A DNA stretch of 18,181 nt from Sphingomonas sp. (lineage in GTDB: Bacteria > Pseudomonadota > Alphaproteobacteria > Sphingomonadales > Sphingomonadaceae), in NCBI GenBank assembly GCA_013822915.1, contig PNLG01000420.1, forward strand, positions 1 through 18,181, written 5' to 3'. Below, piece after piece: positions 8,105-16,092 of this stretch (positions within the stretch are counted from its first letter, which is position 1; every line of letters begins with the position of its first letter). Position numbers and translations under genes: made by a program. A model generated the notes under the pieces. That model did no database searches, was not told the DNA's origin, and saw only the letters and a list, made by a program, of their open reading frames with translations.

Positions 8105-10029
8105 TGCGTCTTGGTTGCTGCTATTACCCCGAACATTGGCCAGAGGATTGGTGGGCCGATGATGCCGCACGCATGGCCGATATGGGTCTGTCGCGGGTGC
8201 GGATCGGCGAATTCGCGTGGAGCCGGATCGAGCCGGAGCCGGGCCGCTACGACTGGGGCTGGCTGGACCGGGCGATTGCGACGCTGGACTCGGCAGGGCT
8301 GGGCGTCATCCTCGGCACGCCGACTGCAACGCCGCCCAAATGGCTGGTCGATGCGATGCCCGACATGTTGGCAATCGATGCAGTGGGCCACCCGCGCCGC
8401 TTTGGATCGCGGCGGCATTATTGCTTTTCGCACAGCGGATACCGCGCCGAATGCGCACGCATCGTGGCGGCGCTGGCGGAGCGCTATGGCAATCACCCGG
8501 CGATTGTCGCGTGGCAGATCGACAATGAATATGGCTGCCACGACACCGCGATCAGCTATTCCAATGCGGCCGCCACCGGCTTTCGCGATTGGCTCGCCGC
8601 GCGCTATGTGACGGTCGAGGCGCTCAACGCCGCCTGGGGCAATGTGTTCTGGTCAATGGAATACCGCGCCTTTGCCGAAATTGCCCCGCCCAACCTGACC
8701 GTGACCGAGGCCAATCCGGCCCACCGCATGGACTGGCGACGCTTTGCGTCGGACGAAGTGGTGGCGTTCAACCGGGTGCAGGCCGACATCGTGCGCGCCG
8801 CATCGCCGGGGCGCGACATCGTCCATAACTTCATGGGCTTTTTCACGCAGTTCGATCACCACGCGGTAGCACGCGATCTCGATGTAGCGACATGGGACAG
8901 CTATCCGATCGGCTTCCTCGAAAGTTTCTGGTTCAGCCGCGCCGTCAAGCTGCGCTTTGCACGCCAGGGGCATCCCGACATCGCCGCCTTTCACCATGAT
9001 CTCTATCGCGGTGCCGGGCGCGGCCGGTGGTGGGTGATGGAGCAACAGCCCGGCCCGGTAAACTGGGCCGCGCACAACCCAGCGCCGCTCCCCGGGATGG
9101 TGCGGCTGTGGACGCTGGAGGCCGCAGCGCATGGTGCCGAGTTGGTCAGCTATTTCCGCTGGCGACAAGCACCCTTTGGTCAGGAAGCGCATCACGCCGG
9201 GCTGCTCCGCCCCGACCGCGCCGACGATGTGGGCGCGCATGAAGCGCGCGCCGCGGCCCATGATCTCGCGACAATTGGCGCGGTGGAAACATCGGCTGCG
9301 CCAGTCGCGCTGATCTTTTCCTATGAGGCAAGCTGGTGGTTTGAGGAGCAGCTGCAGGGGCGCGATTGCCGCTACATCGAACTGGCATTCGAATGGTATA
9401 GTGCGCTGCGCAAGCTTGGCCTGACCATCGATATCGTGCCCGCCGACGCGCCGCTTGACGAATATGCGATGGTAGTCGTGCCGAGCCTGCCGATGCTCGA
9501 CGATACGCTGGCGGACCGGCTCGCGGCGCTTGGCGTCCCCGTGTTGTTCGGCCCGCGCACTGGCAGCCGCACGCGCGATGGCCAGATTCCGCCATCGCTC
9601 GCCCCCGGCCCGCTGCAACGCCATCTGCCGGTCAAAATCACCCGCGTCGAAAGCTTGCGCGAGGGGTTGGAGATGGCGGGCGACGGTTTTGTCGTGCGTC
9701 GCTGGTTCGAGACGGTCGAGACGGCGCTCGCCGCTGAGGAAGCGCTCCGCGACGGGCGCGGCATCGTGTTTCGCAATCGGAACCTGCGCTATGTCGCGGC
9801 ATGGCCCGATGGCGCGCTGCTGGCGCGGCTGTTCGAGCGGATGGCGGCTGAGGCAGGGCTGGCGACAATGACGCTGCCCGGCGATGTGCGGGTGCGGCGC
9901 GCGAACAACCTGATTTTCGCGTTCAACTATGGGTTGGAACCCGTTGATACAGGAACGCTTTCGTTCGGCGATCCGGTGATTGGCGACCCGCTCTGCCCGC
10001 CCGCCGGGGTGGTGGTGTGGCGCGTCTGA
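8104..10029 (+). CDS. Beta-galactosidase, glycoside hydrolase family 42
   Basis: 641 residues, near the usual GH42 length. The N-terminus (LGCCYYPEHWPEDWW) is the family's opening strand of the catalytic barrel. E142 in QIDNEYG is the expected acid/base and E313 in WVMEQQPGPVNWA the nucleophile. The segment after about residue 390 fits the trimerisation (class-I-amidotransferase-like) domain, and a short beta domain ends the protein. The family hydrolyses beta-galactosides such as lactose or galacto-oligosaccharides. No signal peptide is visible, so it should be cytoplasmic. It starts at the TGATG junction with the alpha-galactosidase, so the two should be made together. All catalytic residues are present. 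Confidence 0.94.
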   Translation: MRLGCCYYPEHWPEDWWADDAARMADMGLSRVRIGEFAWSRIEPEPGRYDWGWLDRAIATLDSAGLGVILGTPTATPPKWLVDAMPDMLAIDAVGHPRRFGSRRHYCFSHSGYRAECARIVAALAERYGNHPAIVAWQIDNEYGCHDTAISYSNAAATGFRDWLAARYVTVEALNAAWGNVFWSMEYRAFAEIAPPNLTVTEANPAHRMDWRRFASDEVVAFNRVQADIVRAASPGRDIVHNFMGFFTQFDHHAVARDLDVATWDSYPIGFLESFWFSRAVKLRFARQGHPDIAAFHHDLYRGAGRGRWWVMEQQPGPVNWAAHNPAPLPGMVRLWTLEAAAHGAELVSYFRWRQAPFGQEAHHAGLLRPDRADDVGAHEARAAAHDLATIGAVETSAAPVALIFSYEASWWFEEQLQGRDCRYIELAFEWYSALRKLGLTIDIVPADAPLDEYAMVVVPSLPMLDDTLADRLAALGVPVLFGPRTGSRTRDGQIPPSLAPGPLQRHLPVKITRVESLREGLEMAGDGFVVRRWFETVETALAAEEALRDGRGIVFRNRNLRYVAAWPDGALLARLFERMAAEAGLATMTLPGDVRVRRANNLIFAFNYGLEPVDTGTLSFGDPVIGDPLCPPAGVVVWRV

Positions 10030-10061
10030 GCCGGATCACAGCTTGATTGTCGCGCGGCTTT

Positions 10062-10092
10062 GGGGGCAAGAGCAGGCGGAGAGCAGCCCCCC
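10062..10092 (+). other. GC-rich hairpin in the gap before the phosphoribosyltransferase gene
   Basis: GGGGGC at 10062-10067 can pair with GCCCCC at 10086-10091 around an 18-nt loop, in the 84-bp gap between the beta-galactosidase stop and the next gene. There is no T-tract, so it is not a clear terminator. It might weaken read-through or be a 5'-leader structure. Such pairings are common in GC-rich DNA. Confidence 0.25.
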
Positions 10093-10113
10093 GCTGTCCC
10101 AAGAGACGCTGTC

Positions 10114-10683
10114 ATGATGACCGACAAACGCTATATTTCGGCCAATGACCTGCTCGCCGACTCATTTCGGCTGGGGCTGGCGGTGCTCGACAGTGGCTGG
10201 GTGCCGACGCACTTGGTCGGCATTTGGCGCGGCGGTGCGCCGGTTGGGATCGCGGTGCAGGAGCTGCTCGCCTATCACGGGGTTGAGTGCGACCATATCG
10301 CGGTGCGCACCTCGTCCTACACCGGCATTGATCAGCAGGACGCGCATGTCCGCGTGTTTGCGCTCGGCTATCTCATCGACACGCTTGGCCCCGATGACCG
10401 GTTGTTGGTGATCGACGATGTGTTCGACAGCGGGCGCAGCATCGACGCTTTCCTGCGCGAGCTGAGCGCGCGCTGTCGCCATAATATGCCACACGAGGTC
10501 CGCATCGCGACCGTTTATTACAAGCCCGCGCGCAATAAAACCGCGATGACGCCCGATTATTTCGTGCATCAGACCGACCAATGGCTGGTCTTCCCTCATG
10601 AAATCAGCGGGCTGAGCATCGACGAAATCCGCCGCAACAAGGATGAAGCAGCGATCATCCTGCGCGAAAAGGACCGCGTATGA
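10114..10683 (+). CDS. Phosphoribosyltransferase, probable hypoxanthine (purine) type
   Basis: 189 residues from the ATG at 10114 (AAGAGA ribosome site at 10101-10106); a second ATG follows immediately at 10117. The PRPP-binding motif of type I phosphoribosyltransferases is seen as IDDVFDSGRS at residues 100-109, preceded by the hydrophobic strand LLV. An earlier IWRGGAPVG loop fits the region contacting pyrophosphate. Such enzymes join a base to PRPP to make a nucleotide. I favour hypoxanthine because the next gene, overlapping by ATGA, is an adenine deaminase-like enzyme that would make hypoxanthine. Xanthine or guanine remains possible. It is cytoplasmic, with no signal peptide. The 84-bp gap to the beta-galactosidase suggests it may have its own promoter. 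Confidence 0.82.
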   Translation: MMTDKRYISANDLLADSFRLGLAVLDSGWVPTHLVGIWRGGAPVGIAVQELLAYHGVECDHIAVRTSSYTGIDQQDAHVRVFALGYLIDTLGPDDRLLVIDDVFDSGRSIDAFLRELSARCRHNMPHEVRIATVYYKPARNKTAMTPDYFVHQTDQWLVFPHEISGLSIDEIRRNKDEAAIILREKDRV

Positions 10684-11705
10684 CCGATTTTGCCACCCCC
10701 GCCGATCGCACAGCGTTCATCGCCCGTCTGCCCAAGGCCGAGCTGCACCTGCATATCGAGGGGTCGCTGGAGCCCGAACTGATGTTCGCGCTCGCCAAGC
10801 GCAATGGCGTCAGCATTCCCTTTGCGTCGGTGGAGGATGTGCGCGCGGCCTATGATTTTTCCAACCTTCAGGATTTTCTGGACATTTATTATCAGGGCAT
10901 GGCGGTGCTCCTGACCGAGCAGGATTTTTTCGATCTAACCAGCGCCTATCTTGCCCGCGCACATGCAGACGGGGTGCGCCATGTCGAAATTTTCTTTGAC
11001 CCACAGGGGCATACCGAGCGCGGTGTGGCGTTTGACACCGTCATTGGCGGCATCACCCGCGCGCTCGATCACGGGCAGGCGCGGTTCGGCATCACGTCAA
11101 AGCTGATCCTTTGCTTTCTGCGTCATCTGAGCGAGGAAGCGGCGGAGGCGACACTCGATCAGGCGCTGCCGCATCTCGCGCGGATTGCGGGCGTCGGGCT
11201 CGATTCGTCGGAAGCCGGGCACCCGCCAGCCAAATTCGCCCGCGTCTTTGCCCGCGCCCGGTTGCTCGGGCTGAAGCTCGTCGCGCATGCGGGGGAGGAA
11301 GGGCCGCCCGCCTATGTCCATGAAGCGCTCGACATTCTCGGTGTTGACCGGATCGACCATGGCAATCGCGCGCTGGAGGATGCAGCACTCGTAACACGCC
11401 TCGCCGCGACGGGGATGTGCCTGACGGTTTGTCCGCTCTCGAACATCAAGCTGTGCGTGGTGCCCGACATCGCCGCGCACCCGCTCAAAGTAATGCTGGA
11501 CGCAGGGCTGGCCGCGACGGTGAATTCGGACGATCCGGCCTATTTCGGCGGTTATGTGAACGCCAATTTCACCGCGGTCGCCGATGCGCTCGACCTGTCG
11601 CGCGCGCAATTGGTGCAATTGGCGCGCAACAGCTTTACCGGGTCGTTCCTGAACGCCAACGAACAGGCACCGCACCTGGCGGCGATTGATGGTTACACAG
11701 GCTGA
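10680..11705 (+). CDS. Adenine deaminase (adenosine deaminase-like family)
   Basis: 341 residues of the metal-dependent amidohydrolase fold. Zinc ligands are expected at H23 and H25 (in AELHLHIEG), H203 (HAGEE) and D284 (SDDP); E206 and H227 (DHG) would be catalytic. The family contains adenosine deaminases and adenine deaminases. The blocks FFDPQGHTERG at 105-115, DSSEAGHPPAKF at 175-186 and DDPAYFGGY at 284-292 resemble the adenine-specific branch (yeast Aah1 and the Pseudomonas aeruginosa enzyme), so I favour adenine to hypoxanthine plus ammonia. This is from recalled motifs and adenosine remains possible. The start overlaps the phosphoribosyltransferase stop (ATGA), giving a two-gene salvage unit. 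Its stop is only 3 bp from the stop of the convergent dehydrogenase gene. Confidence 0.85.
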   Translation: MTDFATPADRTAFIARLPKAELHLHIEGSLEPELMFALAKRNGVSIPFASVEDVRAAYDFSNLQDFLDIYYQGMAVLLTEQDFFDLTSAYLARAHADGVRHVEIFFDPQGHTERGVAFDTVIGGITRALDHGQARFGITSKLILCFLRHLSEEAAEATLDQALPHLARIAGVGLDSSEAGHPPAKFARVFARARLLGLKLVAHAGEEGPPAYVHEALDILGVDRIDHGNRALEDAALVTRLAATGMCLTVCPLSNIKLCVVPDIAAHPLKVMLDAGLAATVNSDDPAYFGGYVNANFTAVADALDLSRAQLVQLARNSFTGSFLNANEQAPHLAAIDGYTG

Positions 11706-11708
11706 CGG

Positions 11709-13010
11709 TTACCGCCCGACCGAGCTATAAGTGAACCCGGCGCGTTCGGCGTCGGCGATGGGGTAGATGTTACGCAGGTCGACCATCACCGGGGCGCGCA
11801 TGCCGCCCGCCAGGCGTTTGAGATCGAGCGCGCGAAAGATATCCCACTCGGTCACAATAACGACCGCGTCGGCCCCTTGTGCGGCTTCATAGGCATCATC
11901 GGCGAGGACGATGTCGGGCATTAGCGCCTTGGCCGCATGCATCCCTTCTGGATCATAGGCGCGGATGCGGGCGCCCGCATCGATCAGGCTCTGCACAATC
12001 GCCAGACTCGGCGCATCGCGCATATCATCGGTATTGGGCTTGAAGGTGAGGCCAAGCAGCGCGACCGTCTTGCCGCGGGCATCACCCCCCAGCGCGTTGA
12101 TAACCTTGCGCCCCATCGCCCGCTTGCGGCTGTCGTTCACTTTTACGACGGCTTCGACAATGCGCACCGGGCTATCGTGATCCTCCGCCGTTTTCAACAG
12201 CGCCAGCGTGTCCTTCGGGAAGCATGATCCGCCATAGCCCGGCCCGGCATGCAGGAATTTCGACCCGATCCGGTTATCAAGCCCGATCCCGCGCGACACG
12301 TCCTGCACATTAGCACCCACCGCTTCGCACAAATCGGCGATTTCGTTGATGAACGTGATCTTCGTCGCGAGAAATGCGTTAGCCGCATATTTGATGAGTT
12401 CGGCGGTGCGCCGACCCGTGAACAGGATCGGGCTTTCGTTCAGAAAGAGCGGGCGATAGATTTCGCGCATCACCCCTTGCGCGCGAGCGTCATCGGTGCC
12501 GATCACAATTCGGTCAGGCCGCTTGAAATCGCCGATTGCTGCCCCTTCTCGCAGAAATTCCGGGTTGGACACGACCGCCACGTCGAGTTCGGGGCACATC
12601 TCACGCACAATCGCCTCGACCTTGTCCCCGGTGCCCACCGGGACGGTCGATTTCGTGACGACCACTGTGGGGCCAGTGATGGCGGCGGCGATTTCACGGG
12701 TTGCCGCAAACACATAAGTCAGATCGGCATGACCATCGCCGCGCCGCGAGGGGGTACCAACCGCGATGAAGATGGCATCGGCGCGTTCGACGGCTTCTTT
12801 CAGGTCAGTGGTGAAGGTCAACCGGCCGGCCGCGACATTGGCCGCGACCAGCGCGTCGAGGCCCGGCTCGTAAATCGGCATCCGCCCGGCTTTCAGCGCA
12901 TCGATCTTGGTCGCGTCTTTGTCGACACAGATCACATCATGACCAAAATCCGAAAAACACGCGCCCGACACAAGCCCGACATAGCCCGAACCGATCATCG
13001 TAATCCGCAT
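11709..13010 (-). CDS. ugd: UDP-glucose 6-dehydrogenase
   Basis: 433 residues, typical for the family that oxidises UDP-glucose to UDP-glucuronate with two NAD+ in the cytoplasm. The N-terminal NAD-binding motif GSGYVGL is at residues 7-13. The catalytic cysteine is C263 in GPGYGGSCFPKDT, and K207 in ELIKYAANAFL matches the conserved active-site lysine. FKPNTDD near 330 belongs to the C-terminal UDP-binding domain. A GGTGG ribosome site precedes the ATG. No polysaccharide gene cluster is visible beside it. In sphingomonads UDP-glucuronate feeds exopolysaccharides and glucuronosyl-ceramide, which is the likely use here (inference). The gene appears to be transcribed alone, convergent with the deaminase. 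Confidence 0.95.
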   Translation of the reverse strand: MRITMIGSGYVGLVSGACFSDFGHDVICVDKDATKIDALKAGRMPIYEPGLDALVAANVAAGRLTFTTDLKEAVERADAIFIAVGTPSRRGDGHADLTYVFAATREIAAAITGPTVVVTKSTVPVGTGDKVEAIVREMCPELDVAVVSNPEFLREGAAIGDFKRPDRIVIGTDDARAQGVMREIYRPLFLNESPILFTGRRTAELIKYAANAFLATKITFINEIADLCEAVGANVQDVSRGIGLDNRIGSKFLHAGPGYGGSCFPKDTLALLKTAEDHDSPVRIVEAVVKVNDSRKRAMGRKVINALGGDARGKTVALLGLTFKPNTDDMRDAPSLAIVQSLIDAGARIRAYDPEGMHAAKALMPDIVLADDAYEAAQGADAVVIVTEWDIFRALDLKRLAGGMRAPVMVDLRNIYPIADAERAGFTYSSVGR

Positions 13011-13099
13011 GCGCCACCCTTAACCCAATGAACCGTTGAAGCGAACGCGCCCCCTCTACCGCAAACGCGCGAGATTGCCAGAGCGGCGTGATAGCATCT

Positions 13100-15937
13100 T
13101 TAGAAGAACAATTTTCGCACCGTCAGCCGCACCGACCGGCCGAGCGGATCGACATAACCGGGTTGATAGGCAATCGGCGTTGCCCCGGTCTGGTCGGTGA
13201 CGCGTTGACGCTGGTTGAACAGGTTATCAGCGGCAACCACCACACGCATCCCGCGCATCCAGGGATATTTCTTGAGCAGGTCGAGCCGTTGCGTCAGATC
13301 AGCGAACAGCCGCAGATTGACGGTGCCAATGCTGCCAAAGTTCAGTGTGTCGCCTGCGCCACCTAGGCTGCCGTTCACCCGCGTCGCGCTTTGCCAATTG
13401 GCCGACAGCCGCACGCCAAGGCCGTTATTGTTGTAGCCCGCCTGCACCTCCAGCTCGTGGCGGGAGGCACCGGGGCCGTTGCTGATCGTGTCGCCGTTGA
13501 GCAAATCGAGCAAGGGTCCGGCCGCCCCGACCCGCACCTGTTCAGTCAGCCGCCAGTTGTGAAACACGGCAAAGCTCAACCGCCCGCCCAGTTGCGCGGC
13601 CCCACCGCCACCGCCGCCACCGCCGCCGCCAAAGCCGCCGGGGCGCCCCTGCCCTGCCGGCGCGCCAGCGCCGGGCGCGCGCGGGGCGCCACCGGTCTGC
13701 CCCGCGCCGCCTCCGGCGCCAGCCGGACGCCCCTGGCCACTGCCCGGACCGCCGCCGCCAAAGATGCTGCCGCCAAACACGCTTTGGGGCGGCTGTTGTC
13801 CGGGGCGGATCAGGCCGAGAAACGGATTGGGCCCTTTGCCAGCCCGGAACGCCTCAATCTGCTTTTGCAGCGTCGATTTGACCGTCATCGAAAAGTTGAA
13901 GCCATAGCGAAACTGCGTGCTGCGGCTTTGCGCAAAATTGATCGGGCGCGCGTCGATTGCGGTCAATTGCCCTGCGGTATCACGGGTAAAGCGATCGGGA
14001 AAAGCGGCCTCGATCGCTGCGGTCGCGCTGGGGAAATTAGCGACCAGATCGTCGGTGCGCGTGTCGGTGTAACTTGCCGTAATCTCCAGCTCAGTCTTGG
14101 CGAGCGGCTTGAGCGTCAGCCCCAGCCGCTGAACCCGCCGGTTGCTGCCGCGCAACCCCGGATTACCGCCCGTCAGCGAGGTCACCGTCGCATTCTGCCC
14201 CAGCGTAAAGTCGAACACCCGCACGTTGAGCGTGGTAATCACCGGGTTGCCCAATTGCTGGATCGTTGGTGCCGTGTCCTGCTCCGTCACTGACCCGATG
14301 AAGCGCACCGCCTCCACCGGCGCCCAGTTAAAACCATAGCCCAGCGTGCGCAGCGTGCCAAAGTCCGACAGGTCGTTATACGCCAGATTGAAATTGCCCG
14401 ACAAACTGCCCACCGCGCCCAGAAAGCCGCGCGCGCGGCTGGCTATCGGCACATCAATGTTGAATTGGCCATTGGTAACGCCGCGCGCGAGATTGGCGGC
14501 CTGAGTCAACCCTGCGCGCTGCGAATTGCTATCAAAGTAAAACCCATTGCCCGATAGTTTGAAACTGGCCGCCACCTTGCCCGCCGGCAACGTCAGCAGC
14601 GATCCATTGGCAAGCGCGTCAATGCCATAGCTCGTAGAAGTCGACCGCGCGCGATTGGCGGCAAGTGCCTCAAAACTGCCGGGCGCGAACGGCGCGAAAG
14701 GATTGGCGGTGGGATCATTTGCGTTCAGCCGCGCCTGAAATGCGCTGGCGTCGACGCCGGTATCGGTCAGCGTTTCATTGTCGACGCGGTCGAAATTGCC
14801 GATGATCGACCACTGCCACTGGCCAAGGTTGCCACCGAAATTCGCGCCAAAATGCCCGGTTATGGTGTTGGATGATTGGCCGAGCGGGTTGAAGCTTTCG
14901 AGTGCCCGGTCAACCGCCACGGCCCGGCTGAACGGCGAAAACCGGTTCCCCGTCGGCAGCGTCAGCGCCACGCCGGGCAGGCCAAAGCGGCCCCGGCTGT
15001 CGACCGCGTCGATCCGCGCGTTGAACGTCGCCGACACATTCTGACCAAAGGTGGTCGCATAAATCGCATTGACGTTGAACACTCGGGCCGCGGGAAGCAG
15101 GGTTCGGAACGGCGTCGGATCAGTCACGGTCGCACGGCCAGCGGTAGCGGCAAAGTCGTCAAGCGTCGGTGCAGTGATGCCAGTCGGCACGCCCGCAATC
15201 GTCGTCAGCGCGCCGACCCGCGCCGACAGCGCCGGGTCGATTTCGCCGCCCGCCACTCCCACGACGTTACCGGGGATGGAAAAGGGCGTTGGCTGCGCCG
15301 TGATGCCACGCTCTGCCTCGGTCAGGGCCGAGCTTTCCTGATACTCGACATGCAGGTTCACGCGCCCGCGCCGGTTGAGCGCCAATATGTCGAACCGCCC
15401 CGCCGGGGTCGCGCGCCCGCCCTCGGTCGCAACGCGCCCCTCAAGCTCGGTCGTCACCGCCCGAAAACGCGGACGCAGGACAAAGTTGATGACGCGCTGG
15501 TCCGCCGAAAATCCATATTTCAGGGCCACTTCCTCTGGCAGGATATCCACCCGCAAAATCGCCTCGGCGGGCAAGTTGCGGATCTCCTCAAAGCCCGAAA
15601 TCCGCCGCCCGTTCAACAGCACTACCGGCGGACCATTGCCGCGCCCCGACCGCAATTGTGGCCCAAGTTCGGCAAGCAGGTCACCGACCGAGCTGACGCC
15701 ATAAGACCGGATTTCGGCCGGGCTCAGCTGTTGGTCGGGGGGGATGTCGCCAATTGCAGATCCCGGCAGGTTGCGGCCGGTGGAGACAGTGACTTCCGCA
15801 ACATCATCCCCTTCGTCATCAATCGGCTGCTGCGCGGTGCGCGGTGCGCGCGCGGGCGAGGGCGCGGATTGCTGGGCGAGCAGCGCGTGCGGCATCGCCC
15901 CCGTCACCAGGGCGATCCCAAAAAAGAATTTGCGCAT
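13100..15937 (-). CDS. TonB-dependent outer-membrane receptor with Gly-rich insert
   Basis: 945 residues from the ATG at 15937, which has GGAGG at 15948-15944 and starts a clear signal peptide: MRKFF, then a hydrophobic stretch to ALLAQQ, with cleavage expected after A21. An upstream ATG at 16000 would put 21 non-signal residues in front. An acidic linker leads to DVAEVTVSTGR (residues 45-55), a possible TonB box, then a plug domain to about 158 (VGDLLAEL, GPPVVLLNGRRISGFEEI, VDILPEEVALKYGF). The rest is beta-barrel, ending in Phe (RKLFF), as needed for BAM-dependent insertion. Residues about 719-783 are almost all Gly, Ala, Pro and Gln, including ten Gly in a row (770-779). The ligand is unknown and no partner transporter adjoins. 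It is transcribed away from the efflux operon. Confidence 0.9.
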   Translation of the reverse strand: MRKFFFGIALVTGAMPHALLAQQSAPSPARAPRTAQQPIDDEGDDVAEVTVSTGRNLPGSAIGDIPPDQQLSPAEIRSYGVSSVGDLLAELGPQLRSGRGNGPPVVLLNGRRISGFEEIRNLPAEAILRVDILPEEVALKYGFSADQRVINFVLRPRFRAVTTELEGRVATEGGRATPAGRFDILALNRRGRVNLHVEYQESSALTEAERGITAQPTPFSIPGNVVGVAGGEIDPALSARVGALTTIAGVPTGITAPTLDDFAATAGRATVTDPTPFRTLLPAARVFNVNAIYATTFGQNVSATFNARIDAVDSRGRFGLPGVALTLPTGNRFSPFSRAVAVDRALESFNPLGQSSNTITGHFGANFGGNLGQWQWSIIGNFDRVDNETLTDTGVDASAFQARLNANDPTANPFAPFAPGSFEALAANRARSTSTSYGIDALANGSLLTLPAGKVAASFKLSGNGFYFDSNSQRAGLTQAANLARGVTNGQFNIDVPIASRARGFLGAVGSLSGNFNLAYNDLSDFGTLRTLGYGFNWAPVEAVRFIGSVTEQDTAPTIQQLGNPVITTLNVRVFDFTLGQNATVTSLTGGNPGLRGSNRRVQRLGLTLKPLAKTELEITASYTDTRTDDLVANFPSATAAIEAAFPDRFTRDTAGQLTAIDARPINFAQSRSTQFRYGFNFSMTVKSTLQKQIEAFRAGKGPNPFLGLIRPGQQPPQSVFGGSIFGGGGPGSGQGRPAGAGGGAGQTGGAPRAPGAGAPAGQGRPGGFGGGGGGGGGGAAQLGGRLSFAVFHNWRLTEQVRVGAAGPLLDLLNGDTISNGPGASRHELEVQAGYNNNGLGVRLSANWQSATRVNGSLGGAGDTLNFGSIGTVNLRLFADLTQRLDLLKKYPWMRGMRVVVAADNLFNQRQRVTDQTGATPIAYQPGYVDPLGRSVRLTVRKLFF
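13589..13783 (-). repeat. Low-complexity Gly/Pro/Ala-rich coding segment
   Basis: This segment of the receptor gene encodes about 65 residues of almost only Gly, Ala, Pro, Gln and Arg, with GGFG and AGQGRP-like recurrences and a run of ten GGN codons at 13601-13630. The codons are mixed (GGC, GGT, GGG), so the run is not a pure triplet slip but may have grown by slippage. It lies between predicted barrel strands, so it is probably a long, disordered loop. Confidence 0.75.
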
Positions 15938-16092
15938 TTTTTGCCTCCAACCCCCTGCGGATCGGGCCGCTATCAGCGATTTGTCGCAAAACTGTGTCAA
16001 AGTTGCGCACGGGTTGCCACGAAGAAAAAATTGTCGGCAGGCGCAATTTTCGCGAACACTCGGCGCGCGTTTCCGCTAGGGACAAATGCGTG
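15938..16092. promoter_or_regulatory. Divergent promoter region between receptor and efflux operon
   Basis: The 155-bp gap drives both the receptor (minus) and the efflux operon (plus). On the minus strand a perfect -35 TTGACA occupies 16000-15995; 17 nt later GCTGAT (15977-15972) is only a partial -10. On the plus side an inverted repeat, AAAATTG-N10-CAATTTT at 16027-16050, forms a 24-bp dyad that could bind a TetR/AcrR-like repressor. AGGGA at 16078-16082 would be the ribosome site of the efflux lipoprotein. Promoter assignments are by eye. Confidence 0.5.

Noticed and set aside
13011..13099. Gap between ugd and the receptor examined for terminator or small gene
   Set aside because: No convincing hairpin with T-tract, and no small open frame with a ribosome site. 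It probably carries only the ugd promoter and the receptor 3' end.
15938..16000. Upstream start for the TonB receptor at 16000
   Set aside because: It would place 21 residues before a clear signal peptide, and the TTGACA of the likely promoter lies at this position; the ATG at 15937 has GGAGG in front.
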